This document shows, one piece after another, positions 35,251 to 36,256 of a stretch of 36,256 nucleotides of DNA. Position numbers and translations under genes: made by a program. Positions within the stretch are counted from its first letter, which is position 1; the number at the start of each line of letters is the position of its first letter. This DNA comes from a virus. Location: IMG/VR virus record IMGVR_UViG_3300046534_000500, positions 1 through 36,256 of that record, one strand, 5' to 3'. A model generated the notes under the pieces. The model was not told where the DNA came from and made no database searches. It saw only the letters and a program-made list of their open reading frames with translations.

Positions 35251-35970
35251 TTAATTAATTATATCTGCATCTTCAATATCTTCATGAGTTATTAACTTAG
35301 CGTGAGCAGCTTGCTGTGCAGTCATAGCACCTGACTCTACTTGAGCCACTGTAGCTACGGTTAATGCTGCAATAGAGGCTTTTAATGAATCAATAGACTT
35401 AGTATTAACTACTACATCCACATCCATCTCTATCTGATGTTTCTCTGGACCTTTAAGGTGGGTTAACACACTATTAGCTGCATCAGACCTGACCTTCTCA
35501 GATCTAGCTGTAAGCATTAGCTCAACTTGCACCTCTAAAGCTTTTTGTCTCACATCTTGATTATAAACATGGAAAGGAATACTACTTTGTTCCCATATTA
35601 GATTAACTAGCTTATTCTTATTATAGGCAGCAACATAACTAGAAATATCTTTATCTGAAGTACCTACATTAATAAAGTGCTGGATTCTTGAAGGGAATGT
35701 CTTTGAATATGCCCCTATATTAGTATCATCAAGTAGCTTATATGACACATACCTGACAGCATCTATATAAGATTCCATCTTGAACCTGCCACTCTTGAGT
35801 ACAGAAGAGAAGCCTATAAGGTTATCCCTATAGTTCTCCATAAACACTGGATCAGCATTTATATTTGTAAGAGTGGTATTAACAGAATCTACTATAGCCT
35901 GATTTAAGCTTTTCTTAGACTGTAACGGCAACACTTTGTGAAACTGCTCAAATGAAATTGCATTACTCAT
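35251..35970 (-). CDS. gp69-like protein, possible small terminase
   Basis: A 239-residue helical protein matching N4 gp69 in position and in stretches such as DAVRYVSYKLLDDTNIGAYS, KTFPSRIQHFI, ISSYVAAYNKNKLVNLI and LMLTARSEKVRSDAANSVL. These are strongly conserved in N4-like phages. The place beside TerL and helical content suggest a packaging role such as small terminase, which is not shown by any motif I can see. AGGAGT lies six bases before the ATG, giving it one of the best ribosome sites in the window. It is the first minus-strand gene after the divergent gap at 35971-36040. Confidence 0.8.
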   Translation of the reverse strand: MSNAISFEQFHKVLPLQSKKSLNQAIVDSVNTTLTNINADPVFMENYRDNLIGFSSVLKSGRFKMESYIDAVRYVSYKLLDDTNIGAYSKTFPSRIQHFINVGTSDKDISSYVAAYNKNKLVNLIWEQSSIPFHVYNQDVRQKALEVQVELMLTARSEKVRSDAANSVLTHLKGPEKHQIEMDVDVVVNTKSIDSLKASIAALTVATVAQVESGAMTAQQAAHAKLITHEDIEDADIIN

Positions 35971-36040
35971 GATTGTACTCCTAATGTATATTGAGTTAGT
36001 CTATAGGTTCTATATAGATAATACTACTCGGAGCATGATA
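35971..36040. promoter_or_regulatory. Divergent intergenic region
   Basis: Seventy AT-rich bases separate the minus-strand gp69-like gene from a plus-strand gene, so promoters in both directions are expected. On the plus strand TTGAGT (35991-35996) and TATAGA (36013-36018) are 16 bases apart, a weak sigma70 match. GGAG at 36030-36033 serves the plus-strand start. Confidence 0.35.
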
Positions 36041-36256
36041 ATGAACAAAACACCATTAGCAGAAGTAAAACAAACTAAGAAAGTTAAACCAGGTGTGGAA
36101 GTACCCAAACCAGTATTTGAAGAAGTGGTGTACACTTCGCATAAGCAAGTAAAACCCTGCCCAATGAATCGACTAGACTACAACCTATTTCGTGGCTGGG
36201 AATTACCAGCTGATGAAGACGGAACAGACGAAGGTTATGTTGTTATGTACACCGAT
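36041..36256 (+). CDS. N-terminal part of a small conserved phage protein
   Basis: Open from ATG 36041 to the right edge (72 codons), with GGAG seven bases upstream. After a Lys/Val/Pro-rich lead comes MNRLDYNLFRGWELPADEDG followed by TDEGYVVMYTD. The pattern 'YN.yRGW.LPADE.G.DEGYLVEY' occurs in short phage proteins of unknown function; I cannot name the family with confidence. It opens the region beyond the late minus-strand block. Confidence 0.7.
   Translation, partial: MNKTPLAEVKQTKKVKPGVEVPKPVFEEVVYTSHKQVKPCPMNRLDYNLFRGWELPADEDGTDEGYVVMYTD

Noticed and set aside
1-36256. tRNA genes, insertion sequences or integrase
   Set aside because: No cloverleaf, transposase or integrase pattern was seen on either strand; nearly all bases are in phage genes.

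Overview
The window is a late (virion morphogenesis) region of a tailed phage of the N4 type (Schitoviridae-like podovirus). Three things support this. One is a giant reading frame, more than 2,753 codons and cut by the left edge, that carries the catalytic motifs of a single-subunit (T7/N4-type) RNA polymerase and so looks like the virion RNA polymerase. The second is an N4-like major capsid protein, portal and large terminase. The third is gene order: read along the minus strand from right to left it runs gp69-like, TerL, gp67-like, fibre/tail genes, portal, gp58-like, gp57-like, capsid, gp55-like, gp54-like, an inserted or divergent membrane protein, gp52-like, gp51-like, vRNAP, which is the order of the N4 late genes. 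N4 correspondences come from remembered family sequences, not from a search. The DNA is visibly AT-rich. The host is a bacterium, probably Gram-negative as for other N4-like phages; it cannot be named from this sequence.

Layout. 1-8261: vRNAP, with an HExxH metallopeptidase-like motif behind the polymerase domain. 8274-13588: internal or ejected virion proteins and a head-tail coiled-coil protein. 13608-17251: gp55-like, capsid, acidic scaffold-like and gp58-like genes, with a strong terminator after the capsid gene. 17313-19445: portal. 19446-19550: a divergent control region. 19551-20583: a three-gene plus-strand island (small unknown, dUTPase, M15 peptidase endolysin). 20563-26279: a cassette of beta-sandwich, Ig-like and FN3-like adhesion proteins. 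26279-28108: a beta-helix protein with an apparent signal peptide. 28101-29325: four small membrane proteins, including holin candidates. 29315-32554: a collagen-like fibre with head repeats and an S74 autoprocessing chaperone. 32554-35165: fibre-base, gp67-like and terminase genes. 35204-35230: terminator. 35251-35970: gp69-like gene. 36041-end: the start of a plus-strand gene.

How it works together. The terminase packages DNA through the portal into a capsid whose main protein carries an apparent insertion compared with N4. The vRNAP and small internal proteins would be packaged and delivered with the DNA. The long fibre and the adhesion cassette occupy the place where N4 has its sheath and appendage genes (gp65/gp66), so host attachment seems to have been rebuilt here. 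Lysis functions are split between the plus-strand peptidase and the minus-strand membrane proteins. Many minus-strand genes are coupled by TAATG or ATGA overlaps, which suggests long co-translated messages.
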